Assembly: GCA_026724425.1 (NCBI GenBank)
Contig: JAIUCV010000008.1
Coordinates: 27,322,477-27,386,476 of the forward strand
DNA length: 64,000 nucleotides
Direction of reading: 5' to 3'
Source of the DNA: Erythrophleum ivorense
Lineage: Eukaryota > Streptophyta > Magnoliopsida > Fabales > Fabaceae
Below the pieces are notes generated by a model that was given only the letters and a program-made list of their open reading frames with translations, did not search any database and was not told where the DNA came from. This document shows, one piece after another, positions 1-13,093 of this stretch (positions are counted from its first letter, which is position 1; the number at the start of each line of letters is the position of its first letter). Made by a program: the position numbers and the translations under genes.

Positions 1-714
1 AAACTAGGGCCAAAAATAGTAAAAATGAGGCCATGATAGAAAAAAAAAAAGAGGGAGGCTTAAGACCGAGATGATAGGGCCAAAATAGCGAAAAAGGGAT
101 CAGAAAAAGGTCTGGAAGAGTCTCAAAGGCTAAGTATAAAGGAGCCAGGGACTAAAGTGCAAAGAAAAGTTATAAGCTAGGCAAAATGTATAGATTGCTA
201 GAAAGTTAGGGGAACCCTAATTTCACCCCTATTTGTGGCTTTAGGCATGAATATCAAAAAAATCGAGTAGGAATTTCAAGAATCCATGACTCACAGTTAA
301 ACCCTGTTTGATGAGATAGATCAGATGATGCCAAGTTGTCCAGATGGCTGGGCAAGATTCGATTAACCCGATCAGTAGCCATGAGTAAAATGGAAAGAGG
401 AAGTTATGACACCTATGGAAATAGGAATAGCTAAAGGGCTCGAAAGCCCTGAAGGAGTTTCAAGGACTAAATTGTAATAAATAAAACTTTTAGACTACAA
501 TCATAATACAGAATGGTAGAAATTACATCTAAAGACCTGGATGTCTAATTGACACTGAAATTTATGAAGATCAAGGTTAAGGGCCTCTGATCCATGTTTG
601 AGGTTTAGTATGACCAAAAAGTAAAGAAAATAATATTTATAAATTTTAGAAAGTCTAAAGGCATACGTTATACCGTAAAACCTCAATTAGGTCCGGACAC
701 TGGATTTGAACTGT
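1..714. other. unclassified AT-rich intergenic DNA
   Basis: No coding signal longer than about 60 codons and no recognisable protein motif. The tract is purine-rich on the plus strand, with short phrases that recur in a degenerate way (for example 'gggccaaaaatag' near 7 and 'gggccaaaatagcg' near 78). The style resembles decayed LTR-retrotransposon sequence, but I cannot align it with the families defined elsewhere in the window. Nothing else is visible here. Confidence 0.4.
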
Positions 715-1273
715 TGTAAGACCCGATAGCTGATTCTAAAGGCCCAATAAGAGAAAAAAAGGTATAATTAGGGTTTTAGAGAAAATAAAACCTATATATA
801 AATATAAAATATAAAGGAAAGAAAAGAAAGGATATTTGGTTAGTTTAAAGGATTAACCGCGGTTAGGTTAGAAATTGACCATGGTTGAGTTAAAAAATTA
901 ACCATGGTAACTAACCATCAAATCATCATAACTTAAGGGCTAGGAATGGACATCCAAGTGTGTGGCCAAGAAATTTTGTGAAGGAGATATTGAGTCATGA
1001 AATTAGAAAATGAAAAAAAAAGAATGGAAGGTTAAGATTTGATTTTGAAAAGGTTGATCTAAGGGCCTAAATTTGGTATGAACATTTAACTTCATTTAAG
1101 TTCATCTTCTTCCCCTCCATTCAGCCATTTTCACGCTACACACAAGAAAAAGAGAGAGAAAATGTGAAGAGAGAAAACAAGGGAGGAAAAGTAAAAGAGG
1201 AAGTGAAATCAAGCAAAAATACCACCATTCTTCACCAAATTGCTTTATCTTCTTCATCCTCCAATCATTTTAA
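715..1273 (+). mobile_element. probable truncated LTR of an unclassified retroelement
   Basis: Starts with TGTAAGACCC, the usual TG opening of LTRs in this window. A TATA-like run (cctatatata, 791-800) lies about 80 bp in. Three palindromic CCGCGG/CCATGG cores follow at 857-862, 879-884 and 902-907. The segment ends against the truncated edge of the LTR-C copy at 1274, so its 3' end is missing. There is no TSD and no second copy, so the LTR identity is inference from the opening motif and promoter-like layout. Confidence 0.3.
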
Positions 1274-4200
1274 CATATAGCAAGTAATGTGAACGGAAGA
1301 CTTAAAATGGTAGTTAATTTACTAAATAATATAAACAGAGAGATATACTTATTAGCAATATTTAACGTGAATATGAAATAGCAAAGTGAACAGACATATT
1401 ACATATAAAAATAAAACATGAATAAAATACAAGAATTCTCTCAATGTAATTAATATTCAGCAGTTGCAAGATATCCATGAGATTTTCACATGCATAGAAT
1501 ATAGAAAATATAACAAACAATATTTATTCCCTCTTAACCATTAAGCCATAGAGACTAGCAGGCCTAACACTCAGATCGTGTCACACTGGCTTTGGTACAC
1601 TCAAGCCTAGCTCATGTTGCACTGTCATGACATAATAGGCTCACCCTTGCTTCCTTTACTGAGGCATCCCCTAGTGGGTACCCAAGGTGTAATATCTGGT
1701 TTTTTGAAAACAAGAGAAAATGCAAGAAATGTAATGTACAGTTTCTTCGTACACGAACGAAATTCACTGGATACAAAAGCAAGTCCCTCGAAATGAATTA
1801 GTTAAGGCCCCAAAAACTTTAAGAAGCATTCTAGACTCCTAAAAATGAGAATTCCAGGCTTAGACGGAAAGAAAAAATGAGCTAGATTGAAGAAACGAAA
1901 TGTAACGAAAGGTTGATGAAATGTAAGAGCATTTTTGTCATTTTGAACAATTTTTGGAATTCATATAGGAGGGCTTCCTAAATGAAATTTTTGAGTTCTC
2001 CAGGGTTTTCAAAGGCCCTAAAAATCATAGGAAGTCTTGGGACAGTTAAAACCCCTTCGGTGGATGTTTTCCAACGTCTGTTGACCCGAACTTTGACTGA
2101 TTCGTTCGGGACAGTTGTAGCTCTGATTTGAGTGATTCTAAAGGTATTTTACTAAATTGGAAACTAAATATAATGAAAAAGACGGTTCTAAAAAAGTAGG
2201 TAAAATGAGTTAGAAATGAAAATGCCAAAAGTGAAGGGCAAAATTAGAATTTTTAAGAAAATGGAAGCTTTTCGAACACTCTTTAAGTTTCTTATTTCTT
2301 CTCCCGTTCACTTGCATGACCTATTCTACCTAAAAACCAGAGAAAACACTAGCTCTCTTAGGCGCACAATGGAGGAGAAGAAAGGAAGAGAAAAAATAAG
2401 GAAAAGGTAAGGAATTTCATGGATTTTCATGCTCCTTCTTCTTCCAAACTTGTTCCTCTCCTCTTGAGCTTTCTTCTTATAGTTTTATTGAAGTTTTTGG
2501 ATCTATTTTAAGGGAAGAACAGAGGGAAAAATTCGGATTTGAAGAGCGGAGGCCAAGAAAAGTGAGAATTAAGCAAGAAAATAAGAACAAATAAGATAAA
2601 TCTTTCATCCCATAGTAGCTACTTCCTTCCCCTTTTTCTCCTTATTTCGCCCCATGTATGTAGCTATAGAAGGGTTTGAATTTTAGGTAGAACCAAGGGT
2701 GAATATTAAGAATTTAAGGGAGGAGAATAAGAATATGCAAAGAAATTCAAGTAAAATCCATGGATTTGCAAGATAGGGAGGCTAGGGTTTTGATTGCACC
2801 TTGAACTCTATCATGAAACCTAGCCATATTTGATGATGTTTAAGTGTTCATATGAGTTCCTAAGACACCAAGAGAGCTTCCTACATGTTTCCCCCATCAA
2901 AGGAAGCAATGAAACTCCAAGGGTGCTAAGAAGAGTACATGCTTCGGGCAAGGAGAGTTCATGCACCTAAAGAGTGTTTTAATTCCTTTTAAGCTTAGTT
3001 TTGCATCATGTGTGATGGGAGAATATGAGAGGAAGTCTTGGAAAAATTTTAGAAATCATAGATAGTGAGATGTCCTTATATGTTCCATAATATGGCTTAA
3101 AGAAGTAACACCTAACTAAGCTCTTAGAATTGATTGTGTGATGATTTCAAGAGGTTTAAATGGAGTCAAGAATCATAAATAGATGGAGAGAATGGAGCCA
3201 AGATGATATTTTCCAAAGGTTTCTTCATTAAATGCATTATGGAACTATAAAAGAGCCTTATGAGTCATCTAGCTTTTCTAGTGATTGTGTGGCCTTTAGA
3301 ATTTAATTCAAGAGTATAATTAGCTTTCATATATTGTGTCTAGGCCAAGAGAAGTAATCTCCACCTTTTTGGGTGTGTGAGGTCAACCGAGAGGACTCAA
3401 GACTCAAGGAGAAAGTGTGTAAATGCAAGCAAGGTAGTTCACTCCTTGTTCTCTCATGCATGAATGTATGCTTGGCTTGTCTTTGAATATGTGTATGTGT
3501 GTTTTAAGCCATGAAAGATATCCTAGCATGATTTCATATGCCATGGTATCATGATGATGCATTATATTTTTAAATGATGTTTGCTTTAGTTTGCTTGAGT
3601 GTGGTGAAGCCAAGAACCCTTAGCCATGGTGAAGATGAGTCAAGAACCTTTAGAATTAGTTGAGACAAAGTAAAGAGTCTCCCAAAAGTGAGGTTGACTC
3701 CCAAGAGTAAGGTTGAGTCCAAAAGCCTCTTAAAGAATGGGTGAGGCAAGTCCAAAATCCACAAGTGAATGGGTAAGGCTAATCCACCTACTTGGCAAGC
3801 TTGTGTATGCTATATATGACTTTTTCAAATGCCAAGAATGCTTCTTGAATGATTGCACATGTCAATATGCCCATGCAAGCATTTGTAAGACTTGTTTTGC
3901 ATCTTTTATGTGTGATTGAAAGGGAGATGAGCTATTGGGATTGTTTGAATCTCATTCCCTCTTCTCTAATGTTCTAACATGCTAGGCAAACCAAGAGAGC
4001 ACAGAAATAGGAGCCAACCATTTGAGAGATGAAAGTTTAACATTAAAGTGCATGGATTTGGTTACTTTAAGGCCTTAAGAATAGAAAATGGTGTAATATG
4101 TTGTTGTATATGTCTTGTGACCTTATGAGCATGTATAATTATGTTAACATATCATGTACAAATGAGAAATTATATTATGGGAATGTTAGAATGTAAATTG

Positions 4201-7200
4201 CACATGTAATGGCAAGCTTGATGCTTTGATGGCCTTGTGCAATTATGTATAAATGGAAGTGAAATTGCTAAATTGAGATGCATGAGGTTTGGGACCATTT
4301 AGGTAGTTCATATAAGTCATATTCACAATTTTAAACTTGCCCAAGAGGTGCCAAACATCAAGGGAAGTCATTGGGACACTTTGGTATCTTATATAGAGCA
4401 AAAATTTACCATATTGGAAACCTATACCACTTTTTATCCAAATGAGTTTTTCTTGATCTAAGATTTGGTATGCATTTAAAGCTTGTTGAAATATTTTTGG
4501 AAAGCTAAATTACAGAATTTTCGGAGGTCTATGGAATATTTGATGAATTTTCAAAATTGGGAAAATTCTGAAATTGGTTTAAGGTACTGTTCACTCAGGT
4601 CTGAAAATAAATTCTACCACTCAGGGAGCAAATGATGTCCAATTGGCATGAAATTTTATAAAGATAAACTAGACATTCCCAGTGACTTTTGGCATCTAGA
4701 AGCACCCCATTTTGATGTCTAGAGAGGGAGATATGAATTTTTAAAATTTCTAGCCTAGTATCACGCATTCAAACAGACCTCAGGTACTGTTTGATTGGTT
4801 TTTGAGGTCTGAATGTGCCTGGACTAGCCTGAAGTTATTTTTTTCCCTCTAGCTAACATGTGTAACTTTCTATATTGGTTCATTTGTATAGATTGGATTA
4901 TTTTGGAATTAATTGGATACTTTTGAAATTTGTAGCAAAAATCTGTATTAGTACCAATAGCTAGTCAAACCTTTGCACCTTTTTGAATGTCAAATGTCTT
5001 CTGTGTGATGTTTCATGACCTAGATATATTTTTAGTATAAAGTAGACATATGTAGCTTTTCATAATAGTAAAGAATGCATGATTTTTATTTTTTTAGAAT
5101 TAGTTATGATTTTTCAAAATTTGTGATAGAAATGGAAAAATTCTGGACGAGGCAACTATCATGAATTTCATGTATTCCCTTGCCTTGCACGAGTTCTAGG
5201 CCACTTTTGGTGATGGAAATGAGTTGTATCTAATATGAGAATGTGATACATGAACTCACATAGTCCATGTAACACCGAATAGAATTTTCATCCCCTACGC
5301 AATGCTAAAATATTCACTTTTTAATGTCATTTTTCCTTGTCTCTTCATGGAAGTCATGGCATGAGACATGAAGATAGTATGAAATAAGCTAGAAAGTTAT
5401 GGTGTTACACAAGGAAAGTCATACAAAATATCACAATAATATGTCATCTAAGCCATCATTTGATCAAGACATAATACATATATTTGGGAAAGAACTACCT
5501 TGGACAACTCTGTGCATAAATAAATAATCTCGATAGCGTAACAGCGTACTAGAGTCTGAAAAATTATATTTAAATACTTAATATTATCTTTTTACTTTTC
5601 TAAGTCCAGATTTGTCATGGGGACCATCCGGTGTCAAAAATAATCCATAAATCAAAGTCCAACATCAAGGTACAAATAGAGTCTAATATAGTCATAAAAG
5701 GCTTGTTTAGGTATGCGAAAGGCTCAATAAAGCCTAATAAGTCCAAAATATCCAAATGACCCTCACCAATCCTAATTAGTAGTTTAGATATTTTTAAGTG
5801 TCTTTCTTAATTAAAGTTGGACATCCAACATCGCTACAGCTACCCAGTGGCCAACTCTGGCACACACAGTGCTCATCCCCTAAATACTCCGCCATATATA
5901 TATTGGCCAGTCCTTTACCAAATAACCCATACTCATGAAATTAGGCAACAAACAACATATTATCTATGTCAAGAAATCAAATAATATATCAGCACAGCAA
6001 ATAGTGCAATTTCATAACACATGTGATCACATATTCCATTCTTAACATAACGCTGCATAATTTTTCAACTATCACAAATGGGCTCCAAAATTCACAAAAT
6101 AAATATCAGTATAATCCAGACAACATGTAGAACATATTAGGCCACAAAAAAATTCAAAACATATCAAATAACAACAAAGAAAATTCAATAACTTTTTAGT
6201 CAACACTTTTTCTCAAAATTTTGACTTTTTATATAATGATCCATAAATCACCAAAATTTCACCATAGGCCTTATCTTTTATAGAGATTAACCTAATTTAG
6301 TTGTATTTAAGAAAACTCTTCCCTAGGTATATGTACATGTGTTGGTTGAACCTATGTATCAAGGAAAACATGTGATTTTGCTTCATTTTAATGTCACCAA
6401 ATAGCCACACACACATATTCAAGGAAGATAAACAAAAGCCCTCAATCAATGTCTAGAGATTTCATATGTATTCCACAATTTTCTCAAGTTAAGATGCTAG
6501 GGTTTCTTGCCAATTTCTTTATGAAAATCAAAGCCATATTAATCTTCCTCTTCCTTAGGCTTTCTTCCATCACTTCCCCATTTATTTTCTCTTCAATTTC
6601 TTCCATGGCATCTTGAAATACAAAGCTTCTTGATTTGTGGAAAAATTGTCAAGAGTAGGAATTTTCTTGAATCACATGAATCCATAAGCCATATATATGA
6701 TTTCTCCATCTTTTCTTGGCTTAAATTCATGAAAACAACAAAATTTACCATCTCCTTTTGCCATGGCCAAAAATTAGAGAGGAAGAGACAAGAAAATTTA
6801 TGGAGGAAAATAGAAAAAAAAACCAAGAAGAAGAAAGTCTATCTATGTTACCTCAGCGTCGCGTTGTTTGATTTTCCCCGGTAGCTTTTCTTTCTCCCTT
6901 CTCCCTTCTTCCTTTTCTTCTTCCTTAGGTTGAGCTTCTCCTCCTTCTTCTTCTCCTTGTCTTAGCTAAATTTGTCTGTGTGTTTTATGTGAGAGTGACA
7001 TGAAGGTGTGTGTGCATTTTGTATATATTGTAGTTATAAATGAATGGTTAAGATTTAATCAATTTTAAGGTGGAAGATCTTGACCTTTAGATTACATAAA
7101 TGGTTAGGATTTAACGTTGAAATAAGAGATTAAATGTAGGCCTTTGGATTAGAACAAAGGTTGTGATTTGATCTTGAAAAGATAAAGAAATCTAAGCCAT

Positions 7201-8254
7201 TGAATTGTATCAACGGTTTATATCGCATCACGTTTTATGGACAAATATTAGCCGTTGGGTTACCATGGTTACTTTTTTGTAATGTGTGAAGATAGGATTG
7301 TATTTAATGTTGCTTAAGTTAGCATCTATGTTGTGCTGATGTCAGCAATAACTTTTTTGTAATGCGTGAGATTTCTAAGATTCACTGATATAAGCATGTG
7401 TGATCATTTCGTAGTTCGTGCAAGTTCTAGAATTCTCTTCTAACTTCTAGTTTCTTTTTCACACATGGCACCACATCATCACTCTCTCTTTTTTCTATGG
7501 TGCCATATCAGCACCTTCCCGACTCCCTGGTGCCATGTCTACTCTTCCCCAGTTAGAGTAAAAAAAAATTGCCACCATTTCATATGTTCTCTATAATATT
7601 TTATTTAATTTGTATTCTTTGAGTTTTTTACTATATTTTAATATTATTTGGGCTTATGTGGGTCCCATTTAATGTCTCTAATCATATATTTAAATATTAT
7701 TTATTTTTCTAATATTTTATTATTTTAGGGTCTAAATGATTGTTTTGCCCTTGGTAGTGACGTGACAGACAAGCACCTTTGTTCGTTCTTCGCTTATATC
7801 TTCTTCTTAACTCCATATTTCTGGATTCTGTCACCATTACCAGGTAGATTTTTTTGCATAGAATTTCCTAAGATAGCTAACTCGAGTTTGGGGTTTTAGT
7901 TCGTCTCTGTATAAGCTTGTAATCGTTTTGGGTCATCTTTTGGTTCTAACGAATTTAGAATTTTATGCAACAAATTTTATAATTTTCTACACATTATTTC
8001 CTAACTATTAATATATATTTTGGTCTAGTTCTAAATTCCCCTTCCTTTTAGAAAAATTGTCAAAGTTTGTCCAAGTGACAAATGACAGTTGTGCCCCTGG
8101 ACCCGCTAAAATCTCAAAAATTTCTATAGGTCCTTTTCAGCTTATACTTTTCATATATGAAGCTATTTCGTTCAAATTCACCTTATTAGAACTTGATAAA
8201 TTTATTACATAAAATCCTAAATAATTAGAAATTTCTAATTCTAGGGATGTTACA
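1274..8254 (-). mobile_element. LTR-C copy 1, truncated, interrupted by a solo LTR-A
   Basis: This minus-strand LTR begins (reading leftward) TGTAACATCCC at 8254. The plus-strand segments 1274-1687 and 5415-8254 align with the LTR-C copy at about 24000-25760, sharing for example 'aaacggaagact', 'gatcaagacataata' and the Cys-free stretch around 5460-6870. About 670 bp of its 3' end (present at 19602-20244 in copy 2) is missing at 1274. The 1688-5409 interruption is a younger LTR-A insertion flanked by CAAGG. A TATA-like run lies near 7020-7030 on the minus strand. No reading frame is preserved. Orientation comes from copy 3, where a primer-binding site abuts the GTGTTACA end. Confidence 0.72.
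1688..5409 (+). mobile_element. solo LTR-A (A1), TSD CAAGG
   Basis: A 3.72-kb segment opening TGTAATATCTGG and closing GGTGTTACA, with no PBS, PPT or pol inside, so a solo LTR. It is bracketed by the perfect 5-bp duplication CAAGG (1683-1687 and 5410-5414). The homologous LTR-C copy carries the uninterrupted site at 24431-24445 (cccaaggaaagtcat), which proves the insertion and its edges. Visible sub-parts are a purine-rich stretch with GGTAAGG near 2404, the degenerate ~30-bp repeat at about 3600-3790, and the conserved stem-loop at about 3925-3960. Solo LTRs arise by recombination between the two LTRs of a full element. Confidence 0.92.
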
Positions 8255-8877
8255 TTTCTTCTATAAAAATTTCAAGTAAAAATGAATCCATTTTATCCTT
8301 CAAGAAGCACAAAACCCAAGACTAGTGCAGAATGAACAATAACTGCACAATTTTGATTTTTAAGACTGGATTAAAAAATTCACCAAATATTCTATGAAAC
8401 TCTAAGAAATAAAAACTTTAGCTTGTTAGGAAGTTCTATATGTCCTCTAATGACTTGCCAAATTTCAGTCCCAAATTAGGTCATTTGCATTATCAAGAGT
8501 AAAGGAACATTTTATAGGTTAAATGGTTTAAATTTTGGTTCGAATTGGTACCAATTGAGTTCTAAAATATTATTTCTCATTTGGAGCAAATTTTAAGTCA
8601 CAAAAGCATCATATAAGACTGATCCATCATGTCAAATTTTCCTTGCAACTAAAATTTACCATCCCACATGCAAGAATATACATATATGTCAAGGAACCCA
8701 ACCCAAGATGACAATTCACATTATATCAAGTCTTACAAGATTCAAATAGTCTTTATAGCATAGTCTAGTATATTTCAATATGTTTACATTTCAATACATC
8801 AAAATACATGATTTCATATTCATATATGTAGTAATATATCTTAGACTAATTCCATTGTCAAAAGTGATCTCTCTAGG
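8255..8877 (-). mobile_element. divergent LTR-A (A'), first segment, minus strand
   Basis: Reverse-complement LTR-A sequence. Compare 'caccaaatattctatgaaactc' here with 'atcaaatattctgtagacctc' in the copy near 16390. It is the host of the LTR-B insertion that begins at 8878 and resumes at 14807 after the second CTAGG target copy. The LTR end next to LTR-C at 8254 is not present, so the copy is truncated on that side. No coding content. Confidence 0.68.
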
Positions 8878-9444
8878 TGTAACACCCTAAAATTTATTAA
8901 CATTAATTATGGCAATTAGGGAGTTAAGGTGAACTGATTAGCAAAATTAATTAAGAGATGGAACTTTTACTTTGGGCCATACGGATAACTTAATTAAGTT
9001 TTGGACTAAATGTAAAAGCCTAATCTTAATCATAGGAGGACCTAATTCCACTTCCAAATGGCCCAACATCTATATGGTGCAAACCCAAGCTAAATAGGCC
9101 CTTAAAATAGCCCAAACCCACCATAAACCCTCTAACTTGTGGCCTAATAAATTTCTAACATAATCTAAATGGATTTTTGGGCCTTTAAATCAGCACACTC
9201 TCCCTAATCCTAAGAGTTTCTGCAACTCATCTCACTTAGCACTAGCCCACTTGAAATAATGGACCCATTGGACCAGCCCATCTTCACTAAAACCCTAAGA
9301 GGCCTTCTCCTCACTTATTTGGCTACTAAGACACTCATGTTCTATAGAATAAGGAAGTCATTTTAGCACTTGAGAAGAGGGGCTAGGGTTTTTCTGCATT
9401 CTTCCACCATTTCTCACTTTTAGGGGAAGATTTGGCCAATGTAA

Positions 9445-9455
9445 TATATATAAAA
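9445..9455 (+). promoter_or_regulatory. putative TATA box of LTR-B
   Basis: TATATATAAAA, 567 bp from the LTR start and followed by a pyrimidine-rich stretch. The equivalent in B2 is TATATAA on the minus strand at 12354-12360, 593 bp from that copy's start. The agreement in position supports an LTR promoter and the orientation used here. No transcript evidence is available from sequence alone. Confidence 0.45.
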
Positions 9456-9983
9456 CATGTCGCTCTCATTCTCTTCTTCATTTTGGTCTAATTAGTTTCT
9501 GGTTTTGGGTGTTTCCATTTTCTTCTCAAATCTAAAATTTGGTGTTTGGGTGACTCCTTGTAAGATTTTTGGAGTTAGAAGTTAAAGGGATAATTAAATA
9601 AGTATTTTCCTTCTATTATATGCATTATTTTGATGGAAAATGTCCCCAAACACTTATTTTCATAATGGGTTCTGTTATTGTGCAAAATTAAAAAGAAATG
9701 AAGATGAAACACTAAAGTTTCTAGGCTTGATAACTTAAACCCCAATTTTGGAATGTCCTATGATATGCTCTTGGTAGTTGAGGTTCAACCTAGTCTACTT
9801 GACCTCTTGGATGTATGGATGAGTGTTTCTCCTTCTCTTGTGAAGTGTATGTGCTGAATTTGTAACTTTTGAATTAACTTTTGATGCATGGCTTGTATAT
9901 GTGCAAAAATGGAGGTGTGGGGTGTAATGTCCAATTTTTGTTAGACGACGAAAATAGACGCATTTTCAAAGCAAGTCCCTTAT

Positions 9984-10061
9984 CTCAAACTCTAACGCCC
10001 ATCTACGTTTATCTGTATAGCTTTTCTGTCTACTCTGGGCCGTTAGCAGTTTCTTTCTAAT
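9984..10061 (-). pseudogene. Tekay/Del integrase fragment, part 1
   Basis: Reverse-strand match to the integrase segment at 47819-47895: 'ctcaaactctaacgcccatctacg' here against 'ctcaaactctaacgctcatttac' there. It corresponds to the region just after the DDE core that encodes the KSYADRR..LEF motif of gypsy integrases. It is interrupted at CTAAT by LTR-B2 and continues at 12959. It is far too short to function. Confidence 0.7.
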
Positions 10062-12953
10062 TGTGACAGCCCTATCTTCTAATCACTATAATTATGGTTA
10101 AATATATAATTAATAATTGATGATCAAGGTTTGGGGTCGTTACAATTTATCACATTATGAAAATATGGGGAAATTTGAACCTTGATGTTAGGGTCATCAC
10201 TATACAACCACAAACAAAATGAAAATGTATAAAAGACATCATACTGCCATGAGAGGTTTATGATTCATCCATCCATCAGTTTCAACACTCAATAACCTCC
10301 CACAAGTATTCTCATATCATTTCTTAACATCACCATTGAAGAAAAGGGGGTTTCTAGGCTAACGGTATGAATTTGGGGACTTGCACCGCGGCCTATACCT
10401 TCCCTGCCGCGGCCAAGTTGCTCTCTGGAATTATTGGGCAAATTTCACAACCCTTGCCACAGTCGACCTACGTGGCACCATGGTGGAAATACCTCATGGA
10501 GCTACTGTTCTTAACCCCACGTTGCGCCGCGGCGAGTTTTGCTACTGTGCAACCCTTTATTAATTTCCACCACTCGCGCTGCGACAGGACATACTGTGCT
10601 GTGGTGAGTTTCGGTTCTGTTACCCTCCTGGGCGATTTTTTTTGCTTTGTGTCGCGGCGAGATTTCTCAAGCTGCGGCACTCCTCGCCACTGTCACTCCC
10701 CAAACCAATTTTCTTCTCTTGCGCCATAGCGAGATGTGTTATGTCGCGACGCCCCTCGACTCTGTCACTCATTTGGCAGCGGTGAAGCCTTCTTAGCCGC
10801 ACGTGACTCCCTCCTGTGAGTACATCACCCAAATTTCATCCCACACACTCTAGCTCTCATCTCAGGAACACTCTAGGACCACTTTCTCTCATTTTATATG
10901 ACTCTAATAGTAGTTTCCTACCCTATTTACTCATCTAACTCTCCATTTCTAATTCAAAACGTAGGTACTATATCCTAATTGCCCAACTATCTCATATCAG
11001 CAAATTTGTATATTAATGACAGCAAGAACACATGCATTAGCAACAATTAACATCCCATGTACATTCCATAAAGATTTCATTCATCAATAGCTTATGTCCA
11101 CATCCAATGCATCACATGACTACAATTCCCATATGGTAAACTAAATCACAATTTCAACAAAGCTATATATATGATGCTACAAGTTCATACATCAATGTCC
11201 AACTATAATGAGACTTAACTCCTTAACGGTTACATTTTCACTAAGCAAAATATAAACGCCTACACTTAGCAACATGAATACATGATGATGCTATGTAAAC
11301 TAATAACAAAATTATATCTACTCTACTTAGATTAGCCCAAGTGTAGCTTCCTCCACACATGGCTAGAGCTCATGGATTTTCATCTACTTACTTCCCCTTA
11401 TCCTTACCCGAAAAACCTTCACCTGAAATATTAATCCCATAAAACAGGGTTAGATATAAATCTTAGTAACCAAGGTAATTCTATTATATATTCCAGTTTA
11501 ATTAGCATACATGCATAATTTCACATAAGCATCAGCAAAATACCAGTCATATCAGTAAATAAAACAATTAGGCTATCATGATCACTATCTCATACTAGCA
11601 ATCATATTTTCATATGATAAAGGCCATTAACACCAGGAGAGACCAGTTTACGGCACCTACTCCCTATTGAGCACAACCAGGGCTCAGCGCATTTGGGGTT
11701 TAATCATAACCCGGTGCCCGATTGAAGCACATGCATGGGTGGCAGCCGCACCACAGCTCCACCATGGACTCACAAGGTCCAATCACAATACAATAATATC
11801 CAACCAATTGATTCAACATTTCAAATCATTCATGTACAGCAAAATATGAAATTAAAATAGACATATGCATTGAATTAATATAAACCCGGTTACCTCACTT
11901 GTAGACAATTACAACAGTCACCATTAGTGCAAAAATCTCCCTATAACCATAGCATCATAGAATTACTACTCTAATTCATCATTAACAGTTGCAATCAGTA
12001 CCCAAAGAATTTAAAATGCTAATGACTACCTAAAAATTACTTATCTAGCCACTACAAGTCCCAAATTTGGATTGGAGTGTCCTCTACCAGAAAAGGTCAA
12101 TATCTCATCCAAAATCCTAATCAAATTCGTACAAAATTAATACCCATATTATAATCAAGTCATTAGGGTCTCAAATTAGCAGAATTACCTCAAAAAGAAG
12201 AGTTCATACCTATCATATGACAGCCCTAGCCTCAACCTACGAATTTCATCAAGAAAATCCCTAAATACCCATATTTAAGATTTTGGGTATGGTGAAAACA
12301 CTCCAAATGAAAACTAATTGGACCAAAATGAAGAGAATGATGAAAAGATTAAGTTATATAACTATTACCTTGGCTAAATCTTGCTCTAGAAATGGGAAAA
12401 TGTAGAATTATGCTAAGAACCCTAGAGCCTCCTTTGGACCTCCGAATTTTGAGATGGGTGTTTGTGTTTCAGCAAATGGAGAGGTGGCTGAAGCATTAGG
12501 GTTTAAGTTGGGTCAAATATGGGTCATGGGTTGCTCCAAGGTCCAACTCTATTTGGGCTTCAGATTTTAGCTTTGGTTGGGCCAATTTTGAGGTGTTGGG
12601 TTGCTGAAATCCAATTGGGCCAAACCAAGTTTTAAGAGCCCAAAGGTTTTGGGTCTGCACAAGGGTTATTGTGCCGATTATAAGAGCTTATACAAGGTGG
12701 GTCTTGGGCCTCTATCACATTGGATCAAGTTGGGTCTGCACCTAGCTTATTGGGCCTCCATTAGCCTCTTATCATGACCTTCTACATTAATTTAGGCTAG
12801 ATGAATTTCTCTCCCAATTAAATCTTAAACCCATATTAATAATTCATCTCTTTAAAATCTCCATTTACTTAACTTATCCGATTATTCCATATTAATTATT
12901 CCTAATTAACTTAATCCATAATTAACACCTTAATTAATTTTTGGGATGTTACA
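10062..12953 (-). mobile_element. solo LTR-B (B2), TSD CTAAT
   Basis: Plus-strand edges are TGTGACAGCC (10062) and GGGATGTTACA (12953), flanked by a perfect CTAAT duplication (10057-10061, 12954-12958). The duplicated site lies inside the captured integrase fragment, whose two halves rejoin when the 2.89-kb insert and one TSD are removed. No PBS, PPT or pol, so a solo LTR. It contains an unusually GC- and CpG-rich patch (about 10385-10805) with several CCGCGG and GCGGC motifs. The same patch in B3 (27300-27850) has lost many CpGs to TG/CA, so B2 looks younger or less methylated. Small open frames in this patch are overlapping shadows. Confidence 0.9.
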
Positions 12954-12958
12954 CTAAT

Positions 12959-13093
12959 GGTTTCTATTTATCTGGAAGTCTGGTCCACTAACTCTGGGCC
13001 TATGAGGCTTCGCTCTCCTAGCTCAACCCAACACATCGGAGACCTACACTTTCTCCCATACAATGCCTCATATGGTGCCATATGTATACTTGT
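12959..13093 (-). pseudogene. Tekay/Del integrase fragment, part 2
   Basis: Matches the integrase remnant at about 47900-48030 on the minus strand ('ctggtccactaactctgggcctatgagg' against 'ttggtccactaactccaggcctatgag'). It encodes the decayed equivalent of the 'MAPYEALYGRRCRTP..W.E.GE..L.GPELV' stretch of Ty3/gypsy integrases. It is the continuation of 9984-10061 across LTR-B2. Confidence 0.75.

Noticed and set aside
10367..10832. Host exon or CpG-island promoter (120-codon frame on plus, 70-codon frames on minus)
   Set aside because: The region is inside a solo LTR-B with exact TSD. The homologous region in B3 does not preserve the frame, and no domain is recognisable.
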